A stretch of 64,000 nucleotides of DNA from the NCBI RefSeq assembly GCF_030164465.1, contig NZ_JASNJE010000023.1:1-64000 (forward strand), in the 5' to 3' direction. Below, piece by piece: positions 54,219 through 62,766 of this stretch. The translations under genes and the position numbers were made by a program. The first letter of the stretch is position 1. Every line of letters begins with the position of its first letter. The notes below the pieces were generated by a model. That model ran no database searches, was not told the DNA's origin, and saw only the letters and a list, made by a program, of their open reading frames with translations. Source of the stretch: Sedimentitalea xiamensis (lineage in GTDB: Bacteria; Pseudomonadota; Alphaproteobacteria; Rhodobacterales; Rhodobacteraceae).

Positions 54219-55520
54219 TCAAGTTATGCGATAGCCCAGAACCCTCGGCAGCCAGAGCGCGATTTCCGGAAAGGCGATGATCAGGGCCAGCGCCACGGCC
54301 ATGGCGAACAGCAGCCACCCGACCCAGCGAAAGGTGGATTCCAGAGGCACCCCGGCGATCTTGGCCGTCACCATCAGGTTGACGGCCACGGGCGGGGTGA
54401 ATTGCCCCATGGCGATGTTGATCGCCATCACCACCCCGAACCAGACGTAGGACCATTCGAAGGCGTTGATGATCGGGATCAGCAACGGCAGCGTTATCAG
54501 GTAGATGGATACCCCGTCCAGCACCATGCCGGCCAGCAGCATCACGACCATGACCAGGCAGAGGATCACCCACTGGTTGTCGCTGACCCCGAGGATCAGC
54601 TCCGCCGTGGCGGAAAACGCGCCCATGGTGGAGCCTGCCCAGGCGAACAGGCCGGCCAGCGACAGGATGATCATCAGCACGCCCGAGATCCGGGCGCTTT
54701 CCGCCAGAACGTTGTAGATGTCGCGCCAGCCCATGGTGCGGTAGAGAACGGTGCCGACGAACAACCCGTAGAACACCGCCACGACGGCGGTTTCCGTCGG
54801 AGTGAACAGGCCGGACCGCAATCCGCCCAGGATGATGACCGGCGCCATCAGTCCCGGAAGGGCGCGTTGGAAGCTGGGCCAGAAGGGCGGGCGCTTCTCG
54901 ACCTCGCCGACGCCGAAATCGTGGCGGCGGCTCAGGATCAGGGTCGGGACAGCGATGGCCACGCCGAGCAGCAGGCCCGGCAAGAGCCCGGCGGCGAACA
55001 GGGCCCGCAGATCCATGCCCGGTATGATCACGGAATAGACGATCATGGCGATCGACGGCGGAATCAGGATCGCGGTCGAGGCCGAGGCGGCGATCACGCT
55101 GGCGGTGAAAGGTTTCGGATATCCCGCCTTCACCATCGATGGCAACATCACGGTGGCGACCGCGGCGGCGTCCGCCGGGCCGGAACCCGACATGCCGCCC
55201 ATGATCATGCAGACAAGTATCGCCACCAAAGCCAGGCCGCCGCGGCGCGGCCCGATCAGAGACTGCGCGAATTCCACCAGCCGGGCGGCGACGCCGGACC
55301 GTTCGAACATCGCGCCGGTGAGGATGAAGAGCGGAATGGCGATCAGCGGATATTTGGCGACGGCGGCATAGGTGTTCGGCCCGATCATGCCAAGCGCGGT
55401 CGCATCGAGCCCGAGCCAGACCCCGACCGCGCCACCAAGTCCGAGCGCGACGGCGATGGGCGTGCCGATCAGCATCAGGCCGACGAAAACCGCCAGCAAC
55501 ATGACATTGGCCAGGATCAT
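54219..55520 (-). CDS. dctM: TRAP transporter large permease (DctM family)
   Basis: A 433-residue DctM permease. Motifs include FILTGAMFERSGVAARLVEFA, GGMSGSGPADAAAVATVMLPSM and PPSIAMIVYSVIIPG, and towards the end VAMNIAMGQFTPPVAVNLMV-like sequence. The ATG at 55520 overlaps the dctQ stop (ATGA). A longer upstream start lies inside dctQ. With the other two TRAP genes it forms the import system of the catabolic operon. Confidence 0.94.
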   Translation of the reverse strand: MILANVMLLAVFVGLMLIGTPIAVALGLGGAVGVWLGLDATALGMIGPNTYAAVAKYPLIAIPLFILTGAMFERSGVAARLVEFAQSLIGPRRGGLALVAILVCMIMGGMSGSGPADAAAVATVMLPSMVKAGYPKPFTASVIAASASTAILIPPSIAMIVYSVIIPGMDLRALFAAGLLPGLLLGVAIAVPTLILSRRHDFGVGEVEKRPPFWPSFQRALPGLMAPVIILGGLRSGLFTPTETAVVAVFYGLFVGTVLYRTMGWRDIYNVLAESARISGVLMIILSLAGLFAWAGSTMGAFSATAELILGVSDNQWVILCLVMVVMLLAGMVLDGVSIYLITLPLLIPIINAFEWSYVWFGVVMAINIAMGQFTPPVAVNLMVTAKIAGVPLESTFRWVGWLLFAMAVALALIIAFPEIALWLPRVLGYRIT

Positions 55521-56032
55521 GCGGCGCGCCCCTTGCGGAACCGCGCCCATCCCCGGCCCAGAACCCGCAGCAGAATGGCCACCGACAGGATCGGCATCCA
55601 GATCGTGTAGATCCAGGTCGGATTGCCCAGACCCGGCGTGGTTTCTTCCCAATACCATTCGGTATAGGTCACGCGGCCGCCGAAATAGATGATCAGCGAG
55701 AACATCAGCGTCGTGGCCAGAAGCGTCACAAGCTCGCACAGACGCTGCAAAGTGGCAGGCATCCGGTTCAGAAAGAACGTGATCCGGATGTGTTCATTGC
55801 CGGCGAAGGCGGCAGATGCCCCGACGAAGGTCATGAAGACGAGCAGGAACACGGAATATTCCTCGGTGAAGGCGAAGGACACGTTGGTCGCATAGCGCGC
55901 GATCACGTTCGCAAAGGAGATCAGGCAGATCAGCGCCATGGCGGCCGCGCCAAGGGCTTCCTCGATGCGCACCGGCACGATGGTGTGATCGGTTCCGGTG
56001 TCGTCGGCCGGTGTCGGGTCTGGCTGATCCAT
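55517..56032 (-). CDS. dctQ: TRAP transporter small permease (DctQ family)
   Basis: A 171-residue DctQ with four helices; characteristic is ARYATNVSFAFTEEYSVFLLVFMTFVGASAAFAGNEHIRITFF. The N-terminus is a hydrophilic, acidic stretch of about 25 residues. It starts 51 bp after the dctP stop, with a perfect hairpin in between. Overlaps dctM by four bases. Confidence 0.93.
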   Translation of the reverse strand: MDQPDPTPADDTGTDHTIVPVRIEEALGAAAMALICLISFANVIARYATNVSFAFTEEYSVFLLVFMTFVGASAAFAGNEHIRITFFLNRMPATLQRLCELVTLLATTLMFSLIIYFGGRVTYTEWYWEETTPGLGNPTWIYTIWMPILSVAILLRVLGRGWARFRKGRAA

Positions 56033-56052
56033 CCGATTGCCCCCAGGCAGAG

Positions 56053-56074
56053 GCCGGGCCCATCCGGGCCCGGC
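56053..56074 (-). promoter_or_regulatory. GC hairpin between dctP and dctQ of the second TRAP operon
   Basis: GCCGGGCCC (56053-56061) and GGGCCCGGC (56066-56074) form a perfect nine-bp stem around four bases, 9 bp after the dctP stop on the minus strand. There is no T-run after it. It stands in the same place as the hairpin in the other TRAP operon at 4719-4738 and probably protects the dctP part of the mRNA or reduces readthrough. Confidence 0.75.
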
Positions 56075-56083
56075 GCTGGTTCC

Positions 56084-57097
56084 TCAACGGTTGGCGATGG
56101 ACTGTTCGGCCAGATCGACCAGATCTGCGCCGATCTTTTCCTTCCAGGCGTCATAGACCGGGCGCGTCGCGTCCACGAAGGCCTGTCTTTCCGCGTCCGT
56201 CAGGGTGATCACCTCGACACCCTTGCCGCGGATGTCTTCGATCAGGCTCTGGTCGCCGTCGGTCAGGCCCTTGCGGGCGATCTCGATTCCGATGGCTCCG
56301 GCATCGATGGCGGCCTGGCGCAGAATTTCCTGGTCCTCTGAGGTGAAGCTGTCCCACACCTGCTGGTTCACCGCAAAGATCAGCGGGTCCGCTACGTAGT
56401 GCCACAGGGTCACGTTGGTCTGCCCCAGTTCGTGCATGTTCAGCACCGAATAGATGGTCAGGGGGTTTTCCTGCCCGTCCACCGCCCCGGTGGTCAGAGC
56501 CGGCTGCGCATCGGCCCAGCTCATCTGGGTTGGGTTCGCGCCCATGGCGCTGAACATGTCGCTGAAGATCGGCGATCCGACGACGCGCAGCTTCAGGCCT
56601 TCCAGATCCGCGGGGGTGCGGATCGGCGTCTTGGAGTTTGTCACCTCGCGGAAGCCGTTTTCGGCCCAGGCCAGCGGCACCGCGCCCTTCGCCTGGACGA
56701 TCTCGAAGATCCTTTCGCCCACCGGTCCCTGCGTCAGCGCATCCAGCGCCGCGTAATCCGGCATCAGGAAGGGCATCGAGAACAGGTTCAACTCGGTGAT
56801 CTGCGGCGACCAGTTGATGGTCGAACCGACCGCCATGTCGATCACGCCCTGCCGCATTGCGGTGAATTCGCGGGTCTGATCGCCCTGGACAAGCTGCACG
56901 CCGGGATAGATCTTCAGGTTGATCCGCCCTTCGCTGCGTTCCGCGGTCAGTTCCGCCCATTTCTCAGCGGCGATGCCCCACGGAAACGGCGCCGGCACGA
57001 CGGTGGAAACGCGGTATTCTTCCTTGTACTCCTGGGCAACGGCAGCGGTCGCGGCCAGCGTGGCCACCGCGGCGATCACGGTCTTGAAAAATTGCAT
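56084..57097 (-). CDS. dctP: TRAP transporter substrate-binding protein (DctP family)
   Basis: A 337-residue DctP with a signal peptide ending TAAVAQ. The mature protein starts YKEEYRVSTVVPAPFPWGIAAEKWAEL; further segments are GFREVTNSKTPIRTPADLEGLKLRVVGSPIFSDM and TQMSWADAQPALTTGAVDGQENP. GGGAGGACC lies before the ATG. The pattern VGSPIFSDMFSAMGANP differs from the first TRAP binding protein, so the two systems probably take different acids. It lies 43 bp after the E1 beta gene. Confidence 0.93.
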   Translation of the reverse strand: MQFFKTVIAAVATLAATAAVAQEYKEEYRVSTVVPAPFPWGIAAEKWAELTAERSEGRINLKIYPGVQLVQGDQTREFTAMRQGVIDMAVGSTINWSPQITELNLFSMPFLMPDYAALDALTQGPVGERIFEIVQAKGAVPLAWAENGFREVTNSKTPIRTPADLEGLKLRVVGSPIFSDMFSAMGANPTQMSWADAQPALTTGAVDGQENPLTIYSVLNMHELGQTNVTLWHYVADPLIFAVNQQVWDSFTSEDQEILRQAAIDAGAIGIEIARKGLTDGDQSLIEDIRGKGVEVITLTDAERQAFVDATRPVYDAWKEKIGADLVDLAEQSIANR

Positions 57098-57140
57098 GGT
57101 TGGTCCTCCCTCAGGTGTGGTGGCGGCACGGGCCGCCGGT

Positions 57141-58127
57141 TCAGGCCGCGGTGCGGGGGGCGATCAGACCCCGAACCGCGTCGATGATGCTCTCCTGGCT
57201 GACCCGCGCGCGGTCTTCGAGCGCGGGGGCATAGGCGATGGGAATGCGCGGCGCGCCCAACCGGCGCACAGGCGCTTTCAGGTCATGATGCAGGGCTTCG
57301 GCCACGCTGGCGGCGATTTCCGCGCCGAACCCGGCGACGCTGACGGATTCCTGCACGACCAGAAGCCGCCCGGTCCTTTGTACCGAGCCGAACACGGTGT
57401 CGCGATCCCAGGGCCAAAGCGTGCGCAGGTCGATGACCTCGACCTCGACGCCCTGCGCGGAAAGGGTTTCGGCCGCTATCAGGCAGACATGGCGCATCGC
57501 GGACCAGGTGACGATGGTGACCGCATCGCCGGCGCGGGCAATGGCGGCCTCACCAAGCGGCACGAGGTGCTCGCCGTCGGGCAGGTCGCCTTCCAGGACC
57601 CAGAGGTTCTTGTGCTCGAGGTAAACCACCGGATCGTCGTTCCTGATCGCGGATTTCAGCAGGCCCAGGTTGTCGGCGGGGGTCGACGGTGTCACGACGA
57701 CAAGGCCGGGGATATGGGCATACCACGCTTCCAGAGATTGCGAGTGCTGCGCTGCCGAGGACCGCCACATGCCGATCGGTTCGCGCACCACCATCGGCAC
57801 GCGCATCTGGCCGCCGAACATGAACCGCGCCTTGGCCGCCTGGTTGACCAGCTCATCCACCGCGCAGAGCGCGAAGTCGGAAAATCGCATCTCGACGATG
57901 GGCCGGGTTCCGGTCATCGCCGCACCGACCGCCGCGCCCATGATGCAGGCTTCGGAAATCGGCGTGTCGGCGATGCGGCTTGTGCCGAACATCTCCTGCA
58001 GGCCCTTGTATTGGCCAAAGACACCGCCGCGACCCAGGTCTTCGCCCAAGGCCCAGACGGATCCGTCACGCTGCATTTCCTCGATGACCGCGCGGCGGCC
58101 TGCGTTCAGATAGGTGTCTGTCGCCAT
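57141..58127 (-). CDS. 2-oxo acid dehydrogenase E1 component, beta subunit
   Basis: A 328-residue E1 beta (pyruvate/acetoin/branched-chain type). The segments GSVWALGEDLGRGGVFGQYKGL, FGTSRIADTPISEACIMGAAVGAAMTGTRPIVEMRFSDF and PAKARFMFGGQ-like NQAAKARFMFGGQMRVPMVVR are highly typical, as is VEVIDLRTLWPWDRD near the end. The ATG at 58127 shares one base with the stop of the alpha gene. Together they decarboxylate a 2-keto acid or acetoin using ThDP. No E2 or E3 gene is in this operon. Confidence 0.94.
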   Translation of the reverse strand: MATDTYLNAGRRAVIEEMQRDGSVWALGEDLGRGGVFGQYKGLQEMFGTSRIADTPISEACIMGAAVGAAMTGTRPIVEMRFSDFALCAVDELVNQAAKARFMFGGQMRVPMVVREPIGMWRSSAAQHSQSLEAWYAHIPGLVVVTPSTPADNLGLLKSAIRNDDPVVYLEHKNLWVLEGDLPDGEHLVPLGEAAIARAGDAVTIVTWSAMRHVCLIAAETLSAQGVEVEVIDLRTLWPWDRDTVFGSVQRTGRLLVVQESVSVAGFGAEIAASVAEALHHDLKAPVRRLGAPRIPIAYAPALEDRARVSQESIIDAVRGLIAPRTAA

Positions 58128-59128
58128 CAGAAAGCCCTCTCGCGGGGATCGCCCATGTCCTGCACATCGGTATAGGCCGCCTCTGGCGCGGGCCAGTCGG
58201 TGTCCCGTGCCTGCGCGGCGATATCCGTCATTTCCCGCGCCGCTTCGCCATGGGCGCGAGCCAGGTCGCCGTCCGCCATTCCGGCCAGGCGCAAGGCCGA
58301 TTCCAGGCGGGCAATCGGGCAATTTTCCCGTTGCGCCGCAACCTCGGACGCGGGGCGGTAGGTCGCCGGATCGACCGCAGTGTGGCCGGTGATGCGATAG
58401 GTCCGGCAGTGCATCAAGACAGGTCCCTTGCCTGTGCGGATGTCGGCGATTGCGGCCCGCGCCGCGGCGTCCACGGCGACAAGGTCGTTGCCGTCCACCG
58501 CGACGGCGGGAATGCCCAGGCTTTCCGCCCGTGCCCCGGCTCCACCGCCGCCGGTCATCTCGCGCGTGCGGGTGGTTGCCGAAAAACCGTTGTCTTCGCA
58601 GACAAACAGCACCGGAAGATCGAACACCCGCGCCCAGTTCAACCCTTCGAGAAACGGGCCGCGATTGATCGCCCCGTCGCCGAAGATGCAGGTCACGATC
58701 CGGTCCGACCCCTGAAGTTTCAGCCCGTGGGCCGCGCCGGTGGCGATGGGAATGTTTGCCCCCACGACCCCGTTGGCCCCGAGCATTCCGACGCCGAAAT
58801 CCGCAATGTGCATCGACCCGCCCTTGCCGCCGCAGGTGCCGCCCGCGCGCCCGAACAGTTCGCGCATCATCGCCAGCGGATCGGCCCCCTTGGCCAGGGT
58901 ATGGCCGTGGCCGCGATGGGTGGACAGCAGCAGGTCGTTCCTGTCGAGATTGGCGCAGATGCCGGCGGCGACGGCTTCCTGCCCGATGGACGGATGGATC
59001 GCGCCCAGCACCAGCCCGTCCTTCTGGGCGGCGATGGCGGCTTCTTCGAAGGCGCGGATGCGATGCATCAATTGCAGCATCGCGCCGAACCTGTCGCGGT
59101 CGAGATTATGCCCGTTATCCTGCGCCAC
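58127..59128 (-). CDS. 2-oxo acid dehydrogenase E1 component, alpha subunit
   Basis: A 333-residue E1 alpha. The ThDP and metal site is seen as FGDGAINRGPFLEGLNWARVFDLPVLFVCEDN, with the conserved RGHGHTLAKGADP and GKGGSMHIADFGVGMLGANGVVGANIPIATGAA. It matches the acetoin dehydrogenase/pyruvate E1 alpha group. It overlaps the IclR gene by 14 bp, so it is translated right after the regulator. Confidence 0.95.
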   Translation of the reverse strand: MAQDNGHNLDRDRFGAMLQLMHRIRAFEEAAIAAQKDGLVLGAIHPSIGQEAVAAGICANLDRNDLLLSTHRGHGHTLAKGADPLAMMRELFGRAGGTCGGKGGSMHIADFGVGMLGANGVVGANIPIATGAAHGLKLQGSDRIVTCIFGDGAINRGPFLEGLNWARVFDLPVLFVCEDNGFSATTRTREMTGGGGAGARAESLGIPAVAVDGNDLVAVDAAARAAIADIRTGKGPVLMHCRTYRITGHTAVDPATYRPASEVAAQRENCPIARLESALRLAGMADGDLARAHGEAAREMTDIAAQARDTDWPAPEAAYTDVQDMGDPRERAF

Positions 59129-59915
59129 CTGTCATCCTTTCCATGTCCCTGCTACCCAATGCCCGGCCGAGTTGTTCCGCCTCTGCGATCAGCAGCGCCA
59201 CCAGTTCCGACCGGCGCGGTCCGGTCATGCGTTCGCGTATGGCGGCGATGGACAGGGCCGCGACGACCCGCCCATTGGCGTCCAGCACGGGGACGCCGAC
59301 CGCGTTCATGGCGCCGACAATCCGTCCGTCGTTATAGGAATGCCCGGTGCGCTGTGTCTGGCCGATGAGCTGCGTCATCGTTTCGTCGTCATGTCCCGCA
59401 TAGGTCAGGCGGTCACGGCGGGTGGCTTCCAGAATCCGGTCGATTTCCGCGGGATTTTCAAAGGCGAGCAGGGCCAGAGATCCGGCTCCGACGCCCAGCG
59501 GTCTTCTGTCGCCCACGGAAAGCGTGAGCGTGCGGATCGGATAGGACCCGGTGCAGCGGTCCGCGCAGAGCGCCTGGTCGCCATCGCGCACGGAAAGGAA
59601 AACCGTGTCTTCCGTGGCCTCGGCCAGCCGCGCAAGGCCCGGACGGGCGAGTTCGATGATATGGAACCGCCGGGCCGAGATACCGAGCGCGAACAGTTCA
59701 TATCCCAGCCGGTAGCATTTGGCGGCCTCGTCATAATCGACATATCCAACGTCCATCAGGGCCTTGAGCAACCGCAGCGCGGTTGTCTTGCTCAGCTCAA
59801 CCGCCGTCGAGACATCGGACAGACGCAGACCGCGGGACGGCCCTTCCGAGAGCGCTTTCAGGACCAGAGCGGTCCGCCTGATCGACTGCATGGAGGTGAG
59901 TTGCGGATCTGCCAT
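59115..59915 (-). CDS. IclR-family transcriptional regulator
   Basis: A 266-residue IclR regulator. The N-terminal winged helix has RTALVLKALSEGPSRGLRLSDVSTAVELSKTTALRLLKALMDVGYV, and the C-terminal effector domain has LALFAFENPAEIDR-like text (GSLALLAFENPAEIDRIL), GRIVGAMNAVGVPVLDANGRVVAALSIAAI. It is the first gene of the large minus-strand operon and is overlapped by the E1 alpha gene. Inverted repeats between 59941 and 59984, upstream of its start, are possible binding sites. It probably senses a keto acid or sugar acid and controls the operon and itself. Confidence 0.93.
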   Translation of the reverse strand: MADPQLTSMQSIRRTALVLKALSEGPSRGLRLSDVSTAVELSKTTALRLLKALMDVGYVDYDEAAKCYRLGYELFALGISARRFHIIELARPGLARLAEATEDTVFLSVRDGDQALCADRCTGSYPIRTLTLSVGDRRPLGVGAGSLALLAFENPAEIDRILEATRRDRLTYAGHDDETMTQLIGQTQRTGHSYNDGRIVGAMNAVGVPVLDANGRVVAALSIAAIRERMTGPRRSELVALLIAEAEQLGRALGSRDMERMTGGAG

Positions 59916-59940
59916 TGCGGGTTGGTCGGACGGTCGTTGA

Positions 59941-59984
59941 TTCTGTTCCGCTCACAGAAACATATGATGCTATTTAATGGAACA
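59941..59984. promoter_or_regulatory. Inverted repeats upstream of the IclR gene
   Basis: TTCTGT (59941-59946) and ACAGAA (59954-59959) form one perfect inverted repeat. TGTTCC (59945-59950) and GGAACA (59979-59984) form a second, wider one. They lie 25-70 bp from the IclR start and are the only such elements in the 154-bp gap to the aldo/keto reductase gene. IclR proteins often bind repeats of this kind. Which repeat is functional is not clear. Confidence 0.4.
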
Positions 59985-60069
59985 CTTGATTTCCCGCGGC
60001 ACGATGTCGAGGTTCTGGCGGGGCCGGAGGGCAGGGGCGCGGCGCGTCGGGCCTGACAGCGAAAGGGTC

Positions 60070-61062
60070 TCAGCAATATCCTTCGACGCCGACCCACTGA
60101 TCGTGCGTATATCTGTCGCCATGCGCCCATCCGACCGGCAATTTCCTGTCGATTTCGGCCATGATCTCGGCGGTCATCGGAAAATCGCTGCCCGCGACGC
60201 ATTCCGCGAGATGTTCCGCCGTGCGCGTTCCGGGGATCGGGAGAAGATGTCCGCCCTGCGCCAGGGACCACGCGACCGCCAGGGTCGCAGGCGCGGTGGA
60301 CAGGTCGCTGGCCAGGTCCCGATACGCGCGGATGTGGCGCAGGTTGTGGCTGAAATTCGGCTCGGTGAACCGGGGGGTGCCCTTTCGGAAATGACCCTCT
60401 TCGAAAGTGGCGGGCTCAGGTTCGACAGAGGTGAACATCCCGCGACCGAGTGGAGAGAACGGCACGAAGGCCACGCCCAGTTCGGCGCAGGTCTGGATCA
60501 TCCCGAGTTCAGGTTGCCGCGTCCACAGGGAATATTCGCTTTGCACCGCGTCGACCGGCCCGATGGCCGTGGCCCTGCGCAGGGTGGCCGGCGAAATCTC
60601 GGAGAACCCGATACCACCAATCTTGCCGTCTTTCTTGAATCCGAGAAGGGTTTCCATGAGGTCTTCGACCGAGACATCCTGATCCCGGCGATGGATGTAG
60701 TAGAGATCGATATGTTCGAGCCCCAGCCGGGACAGGGATTTTTCGAGTTCCTTGCGCAGGTAATCCGCCTGGTTGTTGAAACCGCGTTTGCCGGTATCCG
60801 GATCACGCCAGATACCGGCCTTGGTCGCAATCGTGAAACGACTGGAATCGCCTTTGAGAAACGAGCCGATCATGTTTTCCGAAACACCCATGCCATAGAC
60901 GTTCGCGGTGTCGAGAAAGTCGACGCCAAGATCGAGCGCGGCGGACAGGGTGCGATGCGCTTCCGCTTCGGTCGTGGGTCCGTAGGACCCGCCGAAGCTC
61001 CAGCATCCCAGCCCCACTTCTGAAACGCGCGTTCCGTCCTGACGTAGCTTGCGTTTTCTCAT
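60070..61062 (-). CDS. Aldo/keto reductase
   Basis: A 330-residue AKR (TIM-barrel, NADPH-dependent) of the AKR11/12-like group. Segments: RVSEVGLGCWSFGGSYG, the catalytic DTANVYGMGVSENMIGSFL (Asp and Tyr), FTIATKAGIW with Lys, IDLYYIHRRDQDVSVEDLMETL with His, and GVAFVPFSPLGRG followed by IPIPGT-like LLPIPGTRTAEHL. The ATG at 61062 follows GAGG at proper spacing. The gene lies just before the IclR-headed operon on the same strand, separated by 154 bp. The substrate is unknown; sugar or hydroxyketone reduction is plausible. Confidence 0.93.
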   Translation of the reverse strand: MRKRKLRQDGTRVSEVGLGCWSFGGSYGPTTEAEAHRTLSAALDLGVDFLDTANVYGMGVSENMIGSFLKGDSSRFTIATKAGIWRDPDTGKRGFNNQADYLRKELEKSLSRLGLEHIDLYYIHRRDQDVSVEDLMETLLGFKKDGKIGGIGFSEISPATLRRATAIGPVDAVQSEYSLWTRQPELGMIQTCAELGVAFVPFSPLGRGMFTSVEPEPATFEEGHFRKGTPRFTEPNFSHNLRHIRAYRDLASDLSTAPATLAVAWSLAQGGHLLPIPGTRTAEHLAECVAGSDFPMTAEIMAEIDRKLPVGWAHGDRYTHDQWVGVEGYC

Positions 61063-61239
61063 TGCGGGCCTCGATGACTGGGATGTTTTCCGGTGCCTGC
61101 CTTTGTAAAGCGCAATCTTCCGGCGATGACAGCACTTTTTTGCCCGGTTGCACTTTGGGTGGCGGATGAAGCTATACTGTTGCAATCATCGGTTCAGACG
61201 CGATGCCAGCGGGTCTGGCTGGGTAGAGGGGGCAAGGGA

Positions 61240-61545
61240 ATGCGCGAGAATGACGCCAAGATCGAAGGCCGTCTGCATGGCGAGCAGTTCGAACCCGACG
61301 AGCCGGACGGCCTGCCCGCGCGGCTGGTTTTCATGGTGCTGATCGCGGTCATGATATCCGTCGCGCAAACCGTGCTGAGCCTGGCCACGGTGGTGCAGTT
61401 CGTCGTCATGCTGGGAAACCACAAGAAACCGAACGAACGGCTGGCCGATTTCGGAACCGATCTGGGCATCTGGATGGCGAAGGCGGCAAGATACCAGACC
61501 GCGGCCAGCAACGTGAAACCCTGGCCATGGACCGATCTCGACTGA
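61240..61545 (+). CDS. DUF4389 membrane protein
   Basis: A 101-residue protein: hydrophilic N-terminus, one long hydrophobic helix (LVFMVLIAVMISVAQTVLSLATVVQFVVML) then KKPNERLADFGTDLGIWMAKAARY, which matches the DUF4389 pattern (PNERL-FG). GAGGGG lies about eight bases before the ATG. Upstream open frame has no similarity. Function unknown. The gene faces away from the aldo/keto reductase gene, with 177 bp between. Confidence 0.85.
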   Translation: MRENDAKIEGRLHGEQFEPDEPDGLPARLVFMVLIAVMISVAQTVLSLATVVQFVVMLGNHKKPNERLADFGTDLGIWMAKAARYQTAASNVKPWPWTDLD

Positions 61546-61865
61546 ATCGGGCCTGTTTGCTTTCCCTGGCCCCGGAAACGGTTTCATGGCGGTCGGTTTG
61601 CGGCAAGGGGAAGCCGTTCTGCGGCGCATGCTTCGGTTGGCGGGCGGCTGCTCCACAACGCAATGGCGGGACGGGGCGGTTCATCCGGCTCGGGACAAGG
61701 CCATCTGGTTCCGCCGCCGGCAATTCGGTTTCGATCTGCCCTGTCCACCGGCCTGCGTCCGTTGTAGCAACGGGGCACCCGCCTTCCTTTCGCATGGCGC
61801 GGCTCTGGTCCGCCGTCATGCCACGCAGGAAGGGTGCGTCGGCATGTCATTTTTCAGAAGGCAGG
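61546..61865. other. Gene-free gap before the flavin reductase gene
   Basis: About 320 bp of GC-rich DNA. Frames run through it on both strands but show no family features or convincing ribosome binding sites. I see no clear promoter, repeat or hairpin here. Confidence 0.4.
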
Positions 61866-62522
61866 ATGATGGATTTCGATTTTACCCGACTACCGCCCGA
61901 GGACAGGTATCGCTTGCTGACAAACTTTGTCGGTCCCCGTCCGATCGCGCTCGTCACGACCCGTTCGGAGTGTGGCCACACGAACGCGGCGCCGATGAGT
62001 TTTTTCAACGTCTTCTCGCAGGATCCGCCGATCGTCATTCTGGGCATACAGACGCGCGGCGACGGGAACGAGAAAGACACGCTGGTCAATATTCGCCGGA
62101 CACAGGAATTCTGCGTCAACATGGTGGACATGGAGATTGCCGATGCGATGATCCTGTGCGGCATCAATTTCGCCCGCGACGTCGATGAACCGGCGTTCGC
62201 GGGGCTGGAGACTTCGGATTGCCGCCGGGTCGACGCAGCTTTCCTGACCCGGACGCCCTGCGCCATGGAATGCCGGGTCGAGAGGATCATCGACTTTCCC
62301 CGCCGCGCCATCGTGCTGGGCGAAGTGGTGGAAATGACGGTGCGCGACGATTGCCTGGATCCCCAGGGACGCTATGTCGACCCGACGACCTATCAGCCCG
62401 TCGCGCGATTGCATGCCGACAACTACATCGTGGCGGACAGGCAATTCGAACTCAAGAAACCCGTTGAGGCAGAAGCCTGGGAAGCAGCGCAAGCGGCCCC
62501 GTCGCCGAAGAAGGCCGTTTGA
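61866..62522 (+). CDS. Flavin reductase-like (DIM6/NTAB) family protein
   Basis: A 218-residue FMN-binding split-barrel protein. Family segments: YRLLTNFVGPRPIALVTTRSECG, NAAPMSFFNVFSQDPPIVILGI, KDTLVNIRRTQEFCVNMVDMEIA, and VLGEVVEMTVRDD. Such proteins are flavin reductases or flavoprotein oxygenases, often partners of two-component monooxygenases. AAGG lies before the twin ATGs (61866 and 61869). It precedes the amidohydrolase gene on the same strand by 244 bp. Substrate unknown. Confidence 0.9.
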   Translation: MMDFDFTRLPPEDRYRLLTNFVGPRPIALVTTRSECGHTNAAPMSFFNVFSQDPPIVILGIQTRGDGNEKDTLVNIRRTQEFCVNMVDMEIADAMILCGINFARDVDEPAFAGLETSDCRRVDAAFLTRTPCAMECRVERIIDFPRRAIVLGEVVEMTVRDDCLDPQGRYVDPTTYQPVARLHADNYIVADRQFELKKPVEAEAWEAAQAAPSPKKAV

Positions 62523-62766
62523 TGCCTGCTGTCCGGGTGTTCATCCCGGCGGCATCGCCGCGCCCCGTCCCGGTCATGGGCCTTTTGGCGTCCGGACGCT
62601 GGCTGCGGCCGCGAACCACCGGCCATCGGCTGGGGACGCCGGCAATGAACCATGTCCGGTTGCATGACCGGGCCGTAGCCCGCATCGGCCTGAACGGTCG
62701 TCTGGCAATACCCCGCGGCCAGATCCGGCCGCTTTCAGGAACTGGGCGCTTCGCCCCGGAGGCAGC

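Noticed and set aside
52416-55610. A 1064-codon plus-strand frame opposite the TPP enzyme and TRAP genes
   Set aside because: Its composition (His, Gln, Arg, Asp-rich) is that of antisense GC-rich DNA; three well-supported genes lie on the other strand.
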